Assembly: GCA_964017145.1 (NCBI GenBank)
Contig: OZ024846.1
Span: 2,604,001 to 2,668,000, forward strand
Length of the DNA: 64,000 bases
Direction: 5' to 3'
Source: Agrocybe praecox
Taxonomy: Eukaryota > Basidiomycota > Agaricomycetes > Agaricales > Agrocybaceae
The position numbers were made by a program, and so were the translations under genes. Below the pieces are notes generated by a model. The model worked only from the letters and a program-made list of their open reading frames with translations. It ran no database searches and was not told where the DNA came from. Positions 25,281 to 38,834 of this stretch are shown piece after piece (positions within the stretch are counted from its first letter, which is position 1; the number at the start of each line of letters is the position of its first letter).

Positions 25281-27315
25281 ATGAATCCTCCAGGTCTCGA
25301 CCTCGATAAAACGTTGGGTGCTGTTTTCATCGGCAATATTGTAGCAGTCATGTACGTTTAGGCACTAATCTTTCTTGAGATTGAAACGAACGCTGACGAA
25401 TCCGGACTGTTATTAAGGCTTTTTGGAGTCACATCGCTGCAGGCGTTCATGTTTTTCAAGGGAAACAATGGCGATAGCAAACGGTTCAAGCAGCTGGTAA
25501 GTTCTCACCCGTTTCACGTTTGTCCTGTTGTCCTGACGCGTATACCTCCTGCTTTAGATTGCCTTTCTATGGTAAGTTTCGCTGCATGAAATCTACGTTA
25601 ATAATGCCGTGATTAGAACAAACCTGTTAAACCTTTTCTTCGCAAAAAGGGCATTGGACCTACTTCACGTCATGTTTATGACCCATGGGGTATACTACTA
25701 CCTGGTAAGCAATTTTTGTGTGTATTCCGCCTTTGAACGGCCAACATGGTTAGTTGACACGTCCTTTCTCTCTCAACCCTTTACTGACATGGGACGGCTG
25801 TAGGAGCCTTTTGGTAGCTATCCCATCTGGACCTTTTTCAGTCTCGTAATTTGACAAATTTCATTCGACGCATAGATGCAAGTTATTATAACGGTATCTG
25901 TCTGTCCGCGCCATTATTTTGGAATACTCTGACTATTCTCTTCAGTGCGTCAGCGACTTGATAGTCAGAAGGTACGAGCGCAAACTTTTGGCATGATTGC
26001 ACTGTTGACCTCGATTTATTAGTGTCTTTGCTCGGCGGATATGGTTGCGTACGTGCATCTATTTACACTTCCGTCGAAGCTCCCTCGACTAAAAGGCGAC
26101 ACAGTGAGCGGGCATAACAACTCGCTGTTATTTGCAATCGTGAGTCCACCCGCCCTCAAACTGCCATCGTGTCATTGATAATTCTGAGCCTAGTTTTTCA
26201 CAACCCTTTTCGTCTTCGGTCTGTCTTATCTCCTTGATACTAAATGTGTGTCGGAAACACTGAAACCTTTTTGCCTCTCGGTGGGCAGCGATGGGAATTG
26301 GTATGTACTGTTACTTTCCGTGTCCAATCGTTTGGCCTCTGATTATCCAATAAAGCATTCGCGGCACGAGGGTACATTCACTTCTGTCTTTACTCAACCT
26401 GAATGTGCAGTCGTTTTTTCTGACCGCCTTCTTATTTTTATAGGTTCATCGACATGTCGTTTACTCGGCTCATCATGGAATCAGTTCGTCCTCCCCTCCA
26501 TTCCCTTATCAGACCTCATCACAACTTAATTTACTCAGTGGATCCTTTACACCGCCTTAGGTGCCGGCGTCGTTGCGGACGGGTTGATAACAGCCGCTCT
26601 CTGTATGCTGCTAGATCACAGCCGGACAGGATTCAAGTCGTAAATATCCTACCTTTTTTCCTTCCTTTTTGCGGCGTATAAAACATACTAATACTTCTTT
26701 CTTTCTTTCTTTCAGCACGGACTCATTGGTCAACACTTTGATGTTATATAGCATCAATACTGGTATGAACACCTCCCACGAACACCGCTTCATCTTATCT
26801 GAGGTCGATCACACATTCTCTCCTCTCATAGGCTTGCTGACTTCGGTTTGCGCGACAGCTTGCTTCGTGACAGTGCGTACAATCTTTTCGATCCACGCAA
26901 AGACCTCTCCAGTCCTCAGTGTGGAAAAACAATCAGTTCGCGATCTGGCCCCACCAATTCGTTTTTATAGGATTCTACTTCGCTCTGAGTAAACGTATGC
27001 TGTTCCATTCACACTCTGAAAAGTTCGAAGTTTCACTCATGTGCATCTATGATTTGTTCATCGTATGGTGCAAGAACAGTATACGTCAACAGTCTCTTGG
27101 CCGTCTTGAACACACGCAAGGCCCTACGAAGGAGAAATGCAGGGATGACAACGATACCGCAGTCACCATCGAGCATCGAGCCGTTGCATTTCCTCCCGTA
27201 TTCACGATCATCTTTCATTACGGACTTGGAGCCTGCCAGCCCAGAAGTTGCAATGCCACGAGCGCACGTCGCTTTTGGTACGACTTCATTGGCGGGGATA
27301 GACACTGGCAAATGA
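25281..27315 (+). CDS. DUF6534-family integral membrane protein (copy 2), 16 exons
   Basis: Paralogue of 13938-15916. Exons: 25281-25351, 25418-25496, 25558-25571, 25650-25719, 25804-25845, 25876-25893, 25946-25971, 26023-26048, 26105-26139, 26194-26300, 26444-26483, 26539-26636, 26716-26762, 26832-26872, 26937-26994, 27080-27315, giving 335 aa with every phase closing. Landmarks in order: LDKTLGAVFIGNIVAV, LFGVTSLQAFMFFKG, ALDLLHVMFMTHGVYYYLV, CVSDLIVRSVFARRIW, WILYTALGAGVVADGLITA, SRTGFKNTDSLVNTLMLYSI, LLTSVCATACFVT, IWPHQFVFIGFYFALSKLYV and NSLLAVLNTRKALRR. About seven hydrophobic helices are followed by a Pro/Ser-rich cytosolic-type tail. Micro-exons of 14 and 18 nt recur at the same places in both copies. 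The junction after YYYL (25719 rather than 25704) was chosen because it retains VSNF. Function unknown; probably a surface or endomembrane protein. Confidence 0.88.
26696..26713 (+). repeat. TTTC/CTTT tetranucleotide repeat
   Basis: A run of CTTT units forms the polypyrimidine tract directly before the acceptor at 26714-26715 of the preceding gene. Length changes here could affect splicing of that exon. Confidence 0.8.
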
Positions 27316-30300
27316 CACGCAGTCCAAAGTTGCGTGGCACTAGCAACTTCCGGTAGCCTTCAACCTATATTACAATTTATGTATAACCTTTATTCACACC
27401 TATCAGTCTCTGTAGTCAAATGATTCTAGCAGAGTATGAATAGACTTATAGATACGCATCGGACAGATAATAATCCCATACATTCAAACTAGATAAGTAC
27501 GTGGTTTAACAGAAAGATAATACATATTGAAAGGCAACGACATGACAGATGCATGCATACATCGAAAGTCGTATAATGAAGTGACAATTGACGTACCTAC
27601 AAAGTTGAAGTGAGTAATGGTTGAAACACAAGCAAGTATAACAACGATGACAGAAGATCAGCAAGTAGGTATTCAAATCAAGGCCGAAGCTCAGAAACAG
27701 CTTCTAGTTGATAATTTTTGAATAGTTTTCATCGTACGCGGGAAGGGAAGGGAAGGAAGAACGATAACAAGTAGTAGATGCTTACCGTGAGGGGACTTGA
27801 TGAGCGAGTGATGATGATTTCATTTGTCATAGTCTGCGAAAAGGATGTAAGAAACAGTTTTTTGCGGATTCAACGACAACAGAATGAGATCAGATGGGGT
27901 TGCCCGAAATATTGAGCTGTGGCGGGCACTTTCGGCAGCAATGTTACGAAGACCGTCGTGATAAAACATCATTTAAAAAAGGATGGAGGCAATAATCACC
28001 ATTGAAAAGCTAGGCCAGGCAGCGGGTACCAAAATGCTGCAGCTGCGGTCCATTCAAGTCTATTGAAAGAGAACTTGTAAGCGTGCATATTCAGATAATT
28101 GCAAGAATAGTAGAGATCAGAATATTTATAAAAAATACAGCCATGGAATTGTCCTCAACGCCAGCCCGGAGGCCAGATCAGGCGGTAATTCCTTTGAATC
28201 ATCAGAAAGACAAGAACCAGACGTATACTCACAATGATAGAAGGGCACGGTGCTAAGTCTCGAGGGGATTGGGTATATGTCGAGATTTCTGTGAAAAAAG
28301 AGTTAGCTATTGAAATTTACACGTTGAGAACGAAGAGTCAGAATGGGTTATGATGAAAGCATAGGGCTGTTATGCGCTCATATACTCTAGTTTGAATGAT
28401 TTTGGATCATCGCAGAAGTTTTATATGGGAGACAATTTGACTAACCATGCCCTTCCATATGCCTCCCTGCTCGCGTCAGGTAAAGATATAGTGTTGTCTG
28501 AAAAACAAATGGTCAGCATGAAGTACGAAAGCCATACGATATAGACCGGTCAGTGTAACTATGACAAAAAAACCACATCGTGTCAACGTCTAGGTATGAC
28601 GGTCGCACTCGAATAGAAATGGAAATTTTCATCGTTCCGAAAGGAAAAGAAATTGAAAGTAAACATACTAAGATCCTCATCATTGTCAAGTCCAACACCC
28701 TTCAAAGATAATGAGTTGATCATCGTGGAAGACGACAGAGGACGCCATGATTGTTGTTCGGAATGGTTAAAAAAGAAAAGCGATGTGTTGTGCTTGAAAA
28801 ACCACGGTTTTGATGCCCTGTTAGTTAGGGCCGGCTTCAACGCATAACCTTACGTAATTACTGTCCTTCGCGTGAGCGCCTCCCTTTTTGAAGTTGTTAA
28901 ATCATTCTTTTTCCTCTCATATTCATTTCAATATCTCATGGTCTGATAAATCGCAATACCTCTGACGGCGCGTCTCTCTCTCTACCAAGAGGGGAGTACT
29001 TGCTGCACATTATTTAATGTTAAACCCTGCCTTGGCAAGAATTGAAGCAGCATATGCCATAGAGGACGAATATGCAGACAAGGCCGCGCACATACACCTT
29101 ATTATTCGGCATGCGGTACAACCGAAGTCTAGAAATGCTCTCGTACAGAGATTATTGACTCCCAAAGCTTCTTGAGCTCAAAGATCTCATCTTCGGCAGC
29201 TTGTTCCTCTACGAACATCTCAATGGTCCCATCCAAGTCCCCTCCTGCTGATCATCCAAATCTTCACTATTACTGTGACTCTACAACTGCAAACCACTCG
29301 AATTTTCCGCGCTTTGGTATATCAATGCGACATTCATTGCCGGAGTCAACTTTAAAATGAGATACCAATAGTATCCCATGGGACTTGAACGTAATGCCGA
29401 ACCACCTTCTGACTTGACTTACCTTCAGTAACGGAATGCGTTGTAAGTGCACCCGTCTCGGTCGTCTCTGAGATGCATATATTAATGAATTTGTTAATTT
29501 CCAACAGCGTATCCCGGATCTTTCTTTTCTTGCTCATTTCTGGAATTACATCCCCACAAACCTGGCGACCCGCGTCCGGGCATTTATTAATGTATCAAGA
29601 GAACAAGCATAACGGGCCGTTTTGTGGACATCATGAAGACCAAGCTTGACACGTGGGCCAACATTCACAAAGTAATGCGATTTATTTACTGAATGAGTTT
29701 ATTGAGCAGGCGACCATGTCCACATCAATTGACGTTATAAACAGAAACCTTCAACTTCACAGGACGCCTATCTCGATGTGCTATGCAGCTTGCAGCCATT
29801 TTATTTGTGGCAATCGCTGCACTGTGAGCGTTAATTTCGCCGCAGTGCCTGCAAAAAATTCCAAGGCGTGGACGACCTTTAATGACCAGCCCACAGCGTG
29901 CGAGGGGAATACACGTACTTGCAAGCGGTGTCAAGAATGAACCGGATGCCACGTCCGTTTCCTCATAAGTAAAAAATATACCGCGACCTCGTTATTTTCA
30001 AGCAACTTTCACCAATGACCTTCGCGGTTTGAATGGTCCAGAGCTACACCGGGCTCCAAACAACGTCCCAGGATGTCTCGTCCCGGCAAAGGTCGCTCAC
30101 GCAAAGTAATATTGCTCGGAACAACCACCACTTCAAATCGTATGACGTTGCGCGATCTGCCTATGTTGGTCTCTAGACCAGGTCAACAGCCTCTCCGGCA
30201 ACCCGTCGCTCGCTGTCTAGGTCGTGTACCAACAAAATTGCGCTATGGACCCTCGACTTAGTATAAACTATTATTATTCCTGGACGAAATAACAACGACC

Positions 30301-33168
30301 TATCAGCAAGAAATCTTAGCCCTACCTAATTTTCCCCATCTCACGATTATATCTTCTCGAATCTGCCCGCAATAATCTCCATCGACCATCTAAGATTGGG
30401 AGCATTGCCATCAAGGTGCCTCCTATTATCTACTACATTACAAAGGAACTAAAGAAGATTGGGCCAGAACATCAAAAACCCCAAATATCAAGGATGATAT
30501 CATGATTCATCTTGACTCTATTTTTTGCATCCCGCAACGTGCATATCGTGCCGAAACATCCAACCATCCGTAATACGCTTTCTGAAAATACCTGGCTCAG
30601 CGGCATGCTAACAAGCCTTGTACCAACTAAAAGCGGACGAGTCGTGCGTCTCGTCAATGGACGTCGTTATCTATCGTCCCCACATTCAATTTATCAAGAT
30701 TCTAGTATCCGAAACAAGATTTTATGTCTGGCTCATTTTCTATCGTCACTAGAGCAGTGGTTTAGCGCAAAAGGCCATCCAAAAAACCTCGAAAACCTCG
30801 CACTTTTTCTCTGTTGTGATTATCATTTCAACAAACGCGCCCTGCTCATAAGTCTACCTACGATGGTCATCTGCACGACGCGCTACTCGTCGTGCTTGAT
30901 GCTCTGATATCGGCAAATTATTTTCAAGACAACCAAATGGTCCCGTAAACGTGCTCGTGGCTGGCCTTATTTCCATCAACCTGGATACAATTTGCCTCGT
31001 TGGTGCTTACGACTTACGAAGCGACACACAAAGCAGGAACCTATGGAAATCAACGTCCCTTACCCCGCTTTACATCGAGATAAATAAAAACGTCATATCG
31101 ATATAGAATGGTCTCCAAATCTCCGGGTCCTCAAAAAATCAATCACCTTGCTTCGAACGTTGCTATTTTCCTTCTATGCAGAAGATACAGGCACCCATGT
31201 CTCAGATGCATCTCCACCGGTGAAATATCTAAACCTACATGTCAAATGGATCTCCAAACCACGTTATACCAACCTGCCCAAGCTGATCGGCAGATTGTGG
31301 TTCAATAAATAAACAGTCTATCTCGTTTCGACATCTTCAACAGAAATATGACGATCTATGTCCTTGAATCTCGGTGGCACTATTCCCCATAGGAGGATAA
31401 CCATTTGGAACGTGCCTTGAAGAGGGGATTGCATCGTTTTTGGTCATCTTCTTCCTGCCAGCTAGGCTTTCTGCTCAATCGGACAAAATCTCATTCATGA
31501 TGGAATTCGGCGGGAGTTCCGACTTTCCGAAATTTGAGATATAAAGCAGGGCACTCGTCGGTCATTGTACAACAGATTTTCTGTCCACTCCATCCCAACT
31601 CCATCCTCCGCAATGCTTCAAAGACTCTGGGCGCTCACTTTGCTATTCCACGACGTGTCACGTGCCCACCCTTTTGCAGAGGCCCGACTCGGGTTTCCAC
31701 TGTCCATTCATCCCCTCTGCATGGCGCCAATGTATGCTTAATTAGCAATGCAATGGGCAAATATATGGATATAATTTCGCTCATGAGCCCTGTATCCTGC
31801 CGCAATGTTGCTTCTACTTCGAGTTGGATATTACTTCGGCACGGCTCTATTAAATCTATTAGGCTCGACAAGGCGGAATTGCTGCAATCACTGGCACGTT
31901 TGCGACGAGAATGGATGGCAAGGTATCTCCTATTTCCTTACTGGATGACGTCTTTCCGTGAACTTTCCGTGATTCATCAGCGAACCAACCCATCTCTTTT
32001 TGTGTGCGGTCTGCGAGCGGCCATTGTCATTCCAAGCATATGGTTGTTTTGGAAAGACCCCCGCTCCGACGATATCGTATTTTATCCATAACAGGGCCTC
32101 CAACCTACACATGGAGACCCTTGAAATTCGGTATTCTTGGCGCCTTGTGCCGCCAATTTTAACATCAAGTTGGCAGCTACTTTCCAGAATTTCAGAACCC
32201 AGAGTATCACGCATGGAGCTCTTCGAAGATCTCTGAAACGTCGGCGCTTGTCAGCTCGGGAGAGCATGATAATGATATAATGGGTCGTATTGCAAGTCAT
32301 TGCCGTCAGACGTTGAGATGCACATTTCGCATGACAAAGTATCGCAATAACGGCATAGACTCGGGGCCGGGCCACTTTTATACGGAAATGCATACGTTTG
32401 CAAGGCTACGCGACTACCTTCTTCAAGAATGCACGGTCGAACGCCCCTACAACTTGGTCATTATTGAGACAAAAATCCCTTGCTCCTTTCATAGAGACAC
32501 TGTCATTTGATGATAACCCCTCCGGCAAAAAATTGGGCCAGGTTATTGCCGATGAATACCCTTCAACTAGGCTCCTGTTCTGTACGTCAACGCCAAAAAT
32601 ACAAGAATATGTCTACCACTACGTCAAGGTCATGCTTTGAGATCAGAAATAAGACATTGTATTGTATGGTCATCACAAGGCACTTGATGTTTATTAACCG
32701 CCTCTACGGACTCATATGTACAGACATTTTTTTAGGATCAACTCCGCAAACAACGCAGAGGATTGGTGCAATATGGTCTAAATGCTTATACTTTACTCGA
32801 CTGGGGCCTTGTTCCGAGTCGCACAAATGCCCCTTTGAAACATTCAGGACCCACAGTTTGGGTTTAATCGATAGTACAGGCACATGTCCCTTCTTCTAAA
32901 GGTACTGGGACAATTTCGCCAGTTTTTTTCGCTATCGCTGAGTCTGAAGGACCGGTGAAGGGGTACAACAGAAAAGTGCTCTTTAACTTCGGGAGACTAT
33001 ATTTTTATAACAAGGCATGTATTTTTGGACACGGGACATTACAAAAATAGAGAATCTCGATATCACTATGGTAAGACTAAAATTACAATTTACAGAAGGC
33101 GAATTAGGACCGATAGCTTGATTGTTACAAGATTAGAGCGATGGTCAGGTTCTGAGAATTGGTTTGTT
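27316..33168. other. Long stretch with exon-like fragments but no assignable gene
   Basis: Between the DUF6534 gene and the 3' end of oxalate decarboxylase. Fragments flanked by good splice sites occur on the minus strand at about 28.8-27.6 kb, for example a segment reading TTLYLYLTRAGRHMEGH near 28495-28445. On the plus strand at 31613 a signal-peptide-like start (MLQRLWALTLLFHDVSRAHP) is followed, after an intron-like gap, by ARQGGIAAITGTFATRMDGK at about 31862-31921. Frames further on (32340-32640) are also open for stretches. I could not join these into one consistent product or match them to a family. They may be lineage-specific or decayed genes. Confidence 0.3.
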
Positions 33169-35662
33169 TCAAGCGGGGCCGATGACAGTCGGCTTCGTCT
33201 TCTGCAAATGCGCAATGGTTTCGTCATCGAAGCCGAGATGAGCTTTGACAAGCTCAGGGGGCGTAAGAGCCAACCACTGGAGTGAATCTTGTTAGCAAAA
33301 TCAATCAATCAAACTCTTGACATATGCGCTTACGTTGCTCAGACTGATATCCTCAAACATATCTATGAAAGGGGTGATTAGCGCGGTCGTATTTGAAGAC
33401 AAGGAAGGTTAGTACCGGTGTTGAAAATTTCGAGGAAGCGAAGAGTCGTATTGCCAGTATTCTCGACATAGTGGCCTTGCAGCGGGTTATTACATCTTCT
33501 CAAATTGACCAAAGGCACGAGACTCACCCATAGTGGCGGGGACATATCCTTGATTCGGGAGTAAATGTCAACATCATTTTCAGTTAGAAGCCATTATTCA
33601 AATCATACCGATGTCACCAGCCTGAAAGGCGATCAGAAAAAAAAATGGAAAACTAGGATGGAAAAAGACTGACCTGATAATTAAAGGTCCTTGCGTTTGA
33701 CTGAGCGGCAAAGATAGTTACACGGCCTTGACCCTCGCTGAAATCCCATGTCAGTGTGAGATTGACGTATAGAGACAAGAAATCTCACATGAAGAAGCTC
33801 CATTCGTCTTGGGTTGGGTGCCACTGTGTGGCTCATCAGTATCTGAGTTTCATGATAGCAAAAAAACTCATACGTGAAGCTCCCTAGTGGGTGAGTATCA
33901 GTATCAGTAAGAGTAATCACATTAAACAGAAAAACTAACCTCATTGCTCCCGGTTCGACGGTAACCTCTGCAGCTGCAATAGCTTTGGATACAGTGAAGC
34001 TGCGAGAGTCGACAATCTTGACGGTGCCTCCGTTGAGTTGAGTTGGCTGCATCTTTGAGAAAGAGAAGGTGAACGGAGTATCGACCAAGCCTTGAGGGCT
34101 CTTGGGGAGTGCAGAATCATCAGTTGGAGGGGCTATTCAGTGATGTGAGAACATCATCAAATATAGGCGTGTTTATGACCTACTGCTGGGGAAAATGTAA
34201 AGCTCTTCAGCCGGGATGTGAGCGAATGCGGAGATGTTGCTGTTCGGTAATGATCGTCAGAAAACTGTTCCCGTCTGTGAGAGGCCTTCTTACGTTTGGA
34301 AGTTCTTCGCGAGAACTATTGATAGATGCGTAAGAACGGATTCTCGACAAAAAAGGAAGCTCTAACCTTCGACTGGAACATGGGACAACCAGTCCGTCAA
34401 CTGGGTTCAAATAGTGTCAGTAAGAGACTCGATGTTTCCCAGTATCAACGTTACCAAGAAAGTGGAATCTTCGCTGAAGTCGCCTTGATTGAAGACCTAT
34501 TTAAAACGAAAGCAGCATAAATATCTTTTCTTACACGTATTATATCGAGCACTGACCAAAATAAATTCGGAACCCTCTGGGTCGTCCCCTGTTGCTTGAA
34601 GGGAGTGCGGAATACCGGGTGGGAAGTACCAGAGATCACCAGGAGTCTTTGAAAGGGATGTTGGTCAATAGTCGGGATGTGAACAATCAAGAGCTTACCA
34701 GAGTCGCAATAAAATTCTTTCCATTAGAGTCGACAGCAGTTACTTGAGTGTTTCCCTGAAGACAAGATAATTAATAAATCTAGCATTTGTCGATTTTAAT
34801 AATCCCACCTTAAGAACGTATGCCCACTGAGAACAGTAAAAGTGAGTTTCTATCACCAGTAAGAGAAAAGAATAAATCGTTACCTCTGCCGTTTTGTGCC
34901 AATGTAGTTCACTGTATGATTTTTTGTGAGTCTAGGGGTCCGGAAACAAGGGCATATGCTTTACCGAACAGCGCCGGGTTCCAGTCTCATGTTTACACTG
35001 GCCATTTCTATATAGTTGGATCGTCAGTCAAGTCGCATAAGGGTCGTAGAACAAACTCTGTTTTACCGGTAGCAATTGGCATCACTCCAACTAAACATCA
35101 AAGTTAGACCATAATATAGCGCTCAAGTACGCTAGCTACTCACTGTTTTCCTGTCGAGCCCAGCCACCTGTTTGGAGTCGGTTGTGACTCATGGTGAATG
35201 GCCATTTTGCATTGTTACTGGCACACGATCAAAAATATGAATCAATTTGATTTGATGCTAAAAGACTCACACTGAGCCATGGTCAGTTGAAGGTGGTGCA
35301 AGAAGATCAGGATTTTCCTCAGCGATGGCATCGTCGGTGGGCCCGAGGATAGTTGCCCCGAGAGAACCTCGAACGGGCTGTACCACGTTTCCCGAAGGGG
35401 CGCCAGGCATAGAAGAATCCCAGAGAGGGAAGTTTGGGTCGAGATCGATAAAAGGGACAGTGGCAGTAGCGTCGGCGGCTGAGCTGGTCTGACTGATGAT
35501 AGTTGAAGTAGGCGAAGTAGTGCTCGAGTGCTTTGAGCTAGAGGAAGATCGTAAAGCAGAAGCAATACTGGCTGATGCCTCTGCAAGTGGGTTATTAGCA
35601 GGGGCTGCAAAGGCGATACTGGCAAGCAGAAGAGCGACGGTGCAGTACGAAATCTTGATCAT
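33169..35662 (-). CDS. Oxalate decarboxylase, secreted bicupin
   Basis: Converts oxalate to formate and CO2 with Mn(II); typical of wood- and litter-decay fungi, where it controls extracellular oxalate. Exon 1 is 35662-35271 and the stop codon is at 33171-33169. About twenty short exons splice to about 470 aa. A signal peptide (MIKISYCTVALLLASIAFAA) is followed by a Ser/Thr-rich linker. NNAKWPFTMSHNRLQTGGWA introduces cupin 1. Its metal ligands are in VRELHWHKTAEW and its conserved His in PPGIPHSLQ. Cupin 2 has RELHWHPTQDEWSFF and PATMGHYVEN. The family C-terminus is present: WLALTPPELVKAHLGF and KPTVIGP. Both manganese sites look complete. The exact boundaries of some short exons were placed by restoring these motifs, so a few may shift by a codon. 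Confidence 0.93.
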
Positions 35663-37591
35663 GGTGGTTGTTGGGAGGATTGGATCGACTGAAGGAGCTT
35701 TGAACTGTTGTTGCTGCTGAAGACTTGAGTTGAAGTTGCGGTCCTTTTATACATAACGAAAGGCCTGTCCGTCATAAATAGTTCAAATCCAAAATCCCAT
35801 ATGAGCAGTGGTAAACCTCAATAGAAAGTTGAAGTCAGAAAGTAAAAACATGCCAGTGCCACGGGTAAGGCTTCGGGAGTGCATTGGACGCACTTAGATT
35901 AGGCTACAGTGATCTTCGTATTGGACCACTGTCGTCAGCGCATCGGAATGCGGAAGGGCTCTGTTCCTTAAGCCGCCGAGAAGGAAAGAGGAGCAATGAA
36001 ACCAGGTTTATCCGTTCACAGTGGGTAGTTCCAATCGATATTTGAAAGATGATAGGCCAAAGATTCATCTCCAGGCAGAGCCGTTACGGTGGTTAACTAA
36101 AAATATGAAGCATAGGACGGTAAAGCTAGTACGTTACCGGTAATAGAAAACAAAGGAACTGAATCGCACACATGACCAAAACCAGAGAGACCGACGGCAT
36201 TACGTTCTATGAAAGTCTTCATCTAGATTAGAACGGGGTTCCAATTTGGAATGTGGAGTAAGTCTTCTATGAACCGTCCTTTGCGCATTTCTGGATGTTG
36301 GCCGAACTAAAAAAAGAGATTAGACCACATTGCAGATATCGTATTTTTAGGATGAGGCTGCTGAATGCCGTAAAATACCAAATTATCCCGTACAAAAACG
36401 GAGATTACAGAGGTAGTTTGAAAGCACGACAGAACCTAACTAGACGCATCAGAGAAAAAGACCACGATTACTTACGTCGCAAGATGTGGTTTGTCCGTTC
36501 AGTCGGAGTCAGCATTTCTAAGGGCAGATAAATATTGTATGGAAGTCTTCTGCAATGCCATATCACGATATCAGATGGGGTGAAATACACGGCAGCGCCG
36601 AGCGTGAGCTTCGAGTACTTCAGACAAATGAATGACGGTGGTAACGAGGCATACTGTTCTCTGAGTCGTGAGTTTAGCCACTGTTCATATCGTATTCGTT
36701 TCATACCAGGTACTAAGCCAGAACGCGTAATGGATGTCGTCTTTCAATTACTTTCATGTAATTGGATGGTATATAAAGCTATGGGTCGAGAATAACCAAC
36801 CACGGTGTAAGTGATACCGGTTGACGGAACGACTCTCAAAATATTCATACCTTCGTATGAATCGGGTTCTGATCATTACTGGAAGTCGAAATGGCATATA
36901 GACGAAGATGCACCGTGTTCCGGGATACCATAATCGGGCGGTGCGTTCACCAACATGGGAAATTCACTTCACCATGTTCAACATTTATGTTTTCTTGCTG
37001 GCAGAGAATACGACTTACTGGCCAGCGCCGGAGCAGGACAGGTGACTCTGGTTCAGCGTCAAGTAAGCCAGTACCTGGGGAAAATGAACAAGGTCATAAA
37101 TAAACAGGGTAGTTGTGAACATTGGACATGAGATAGGTGGCGTCTATGCCATGGTATCATTCCTACCCGTGTCAATGCCGCGAATGTGAAGATCTTGAGA
37201 TGTGCAAAAAAGATTACCGAAAACAACAACCCAGTGAGAGAATGATCCTACAAGGATTAGTTACCCCAATTTTCCGTCGCGTGGTCTAACAGAGTAAAAA
37301 TAATGTGAATTGTCTTTATTAGGAACGGCATTGTGGTAAATTGACGATAAAGAGGCTATTTATCGATGAGCAGGGTGAGCAGTAAGAAATAGTACCTTTC
37401 AGTGGGACAATTTGTGAGCTGCTATAATACGCCATGAACGGGAAGAGAACTCACTTGAATAGCAAAACCCTTGTGATGCGTTGTGGGACAAAAACGCCGC
37501 GTTAGTAACGTCAATGTCCCGGCCGTCTTAAATTTAACAGTGATAGCATATCAGGTCGCTGTGCCGTAGATGCAACACTCAGGCTCCGCCA
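35663..37591. other. Promoter of oxalate decarboxylase plus unassigned exon-like fragments
   Basis: The left end is the oxalate decarboxylase promoter; a TATA-like run (TATACAT read in plus orientation at about 35748) lies about 85 bp upstream of its ATG. On the minus strand at about 37.5-36.3 kb several fragments look exonic, including one ending NAAFLSHNASQGFAIQ before a GTGAGT donor (about 37515-37455), and a frame at 36468-36704. I could not assemble or name a product. Confidence 0.3.
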
Positions 37592-38364
37592 TTAACAAGG
37601 CATAACCCCAACATGTCCTTGCCGGCTCAGAATCTGAATAACTTGATTAACCTCAGCAAACCAGGTCAAACCTTTGGAGTACCCGCCGAACCCGTCGCGG
37701 ATAGGATATTTGGCAGCAACACGCTGTGACCTATAAGGAAGGGCTTGTACGTGAAGGTGTAAATGGTACACGGAATTGAACGGCGGAATGTGGAAGCCCA
37801 TGCTAGAAAGTCTTTGTCAGTCAGGAACATAAGGAACCAATTAGATTCCCTACACGCGCATAGAATGCGGGATATCGAGACTGGCCATTAGAGAATTTCC
37901 TATCTCTCTCATGTCTTTTACTGGAAGAAAATAATTAGCTGGTTACTTCGACGTGGTCCTGAATTTCCTCACCAAGTTCGACATCAGAGGCACTCAAAGA
38001 TCGGACACTTTCTGCCAAAACATTAATCAATGAGAAATTCCGCGGCAAAGTATAGATTGAGTCAGATACCGATATGTCTCCTCGGAACAACAAGGTAATG
38101 GTATCTGCTTGCGGGTTTGCGGTCTGTGAATGCAACAAAATAGTCATCCTAGAAATGCAGCTAGTAAGCAAGTCAAAAGATATTAGAACTCAATAAGCCT
38201 ACCTCGTATGCAATATTAAACCCACGCTCAGCTGAGGGGTTGCAAAATTTGCACCGACTTGGAGAAACAGAAGTTGAACTGAGTGATTCATCGGGAATTG
38301 TAACTTGATCTCCCTGTAATGTTGATTTAAAACAGGAAAATATACCAAGTAAACTGTGAACCAT
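37592..38364 (-). CDS. HIT (histidine triad) family protein
   Basis: HIT proteins are nucleotide hydrolases or transferases acting on AMP-lysine, adenylylated DNA ends or similar phosphoramidates. Five exons (38364-38203, 38148-38070, 38011-37973, 37920-37854, 37802-37592) give 185 aa. A CKFCNPS motif supplies the zinc-binding Cys pair seen in aprataxin/HINT-type proteins. It is followed by YEDDYFVAFTDRKPASRYHY and VPRRHI, and the histidine triad itself is HLHLHV in the last exon. The start was set at the ATG giving MVHSLLGIFSCF; an upstream in-frame Met would add about 20 hydrophobic residues. It is divergent from THG1, with a shared upstream region of about 470 bp. The substrate is unknown. 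Confidence 0.9.
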
Positions 38365-38834
38365 GCTTGATACTAGAGAAAATAAGAACATGGCAGAGTA
38401 GTAAATATTTATATTGCACACCTTGCTATTCAATAATATGACTGTCCACGCCGCACTAACTTCTAAATTCGGGTTTGGTTCTGGTCTGTTAGAGGCTCAT
38501 AAAACAGGATTAAAGATTGGATATCTAGATATAATTGTTCTGGAGAGTGAGGGTGTTTTTTCTTCGTATGTTAAGGGTGCCTGAAACCTCTTGCTGAGCC
38601 TTTAATCGTGTAAGTAATAGTGTTGGGAAGAACAACAAGCCTGTCCCAGTGCAAATAGCGGGTGTGGCATCGGAGAGGCACGTGACATAATGTGACATAA
38701 CGCGTTCGGTGACATCAGCGTGTAAATCTGCTTTTGAAATTGGACGCTCACCTCAATCAACCTCAGATCTTGAAACATAGTCCAAACTATACTTTGGTTA
38801 CCGTAGCTGAGCTCTAACAAGTGGTCTGACAACC

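Noticed and set aside
30512..30907. 131-codon frame as a retrotransposon remnant
   Set aside because: No reverse transcriptase, integrase or gag motif could be found in any frame.
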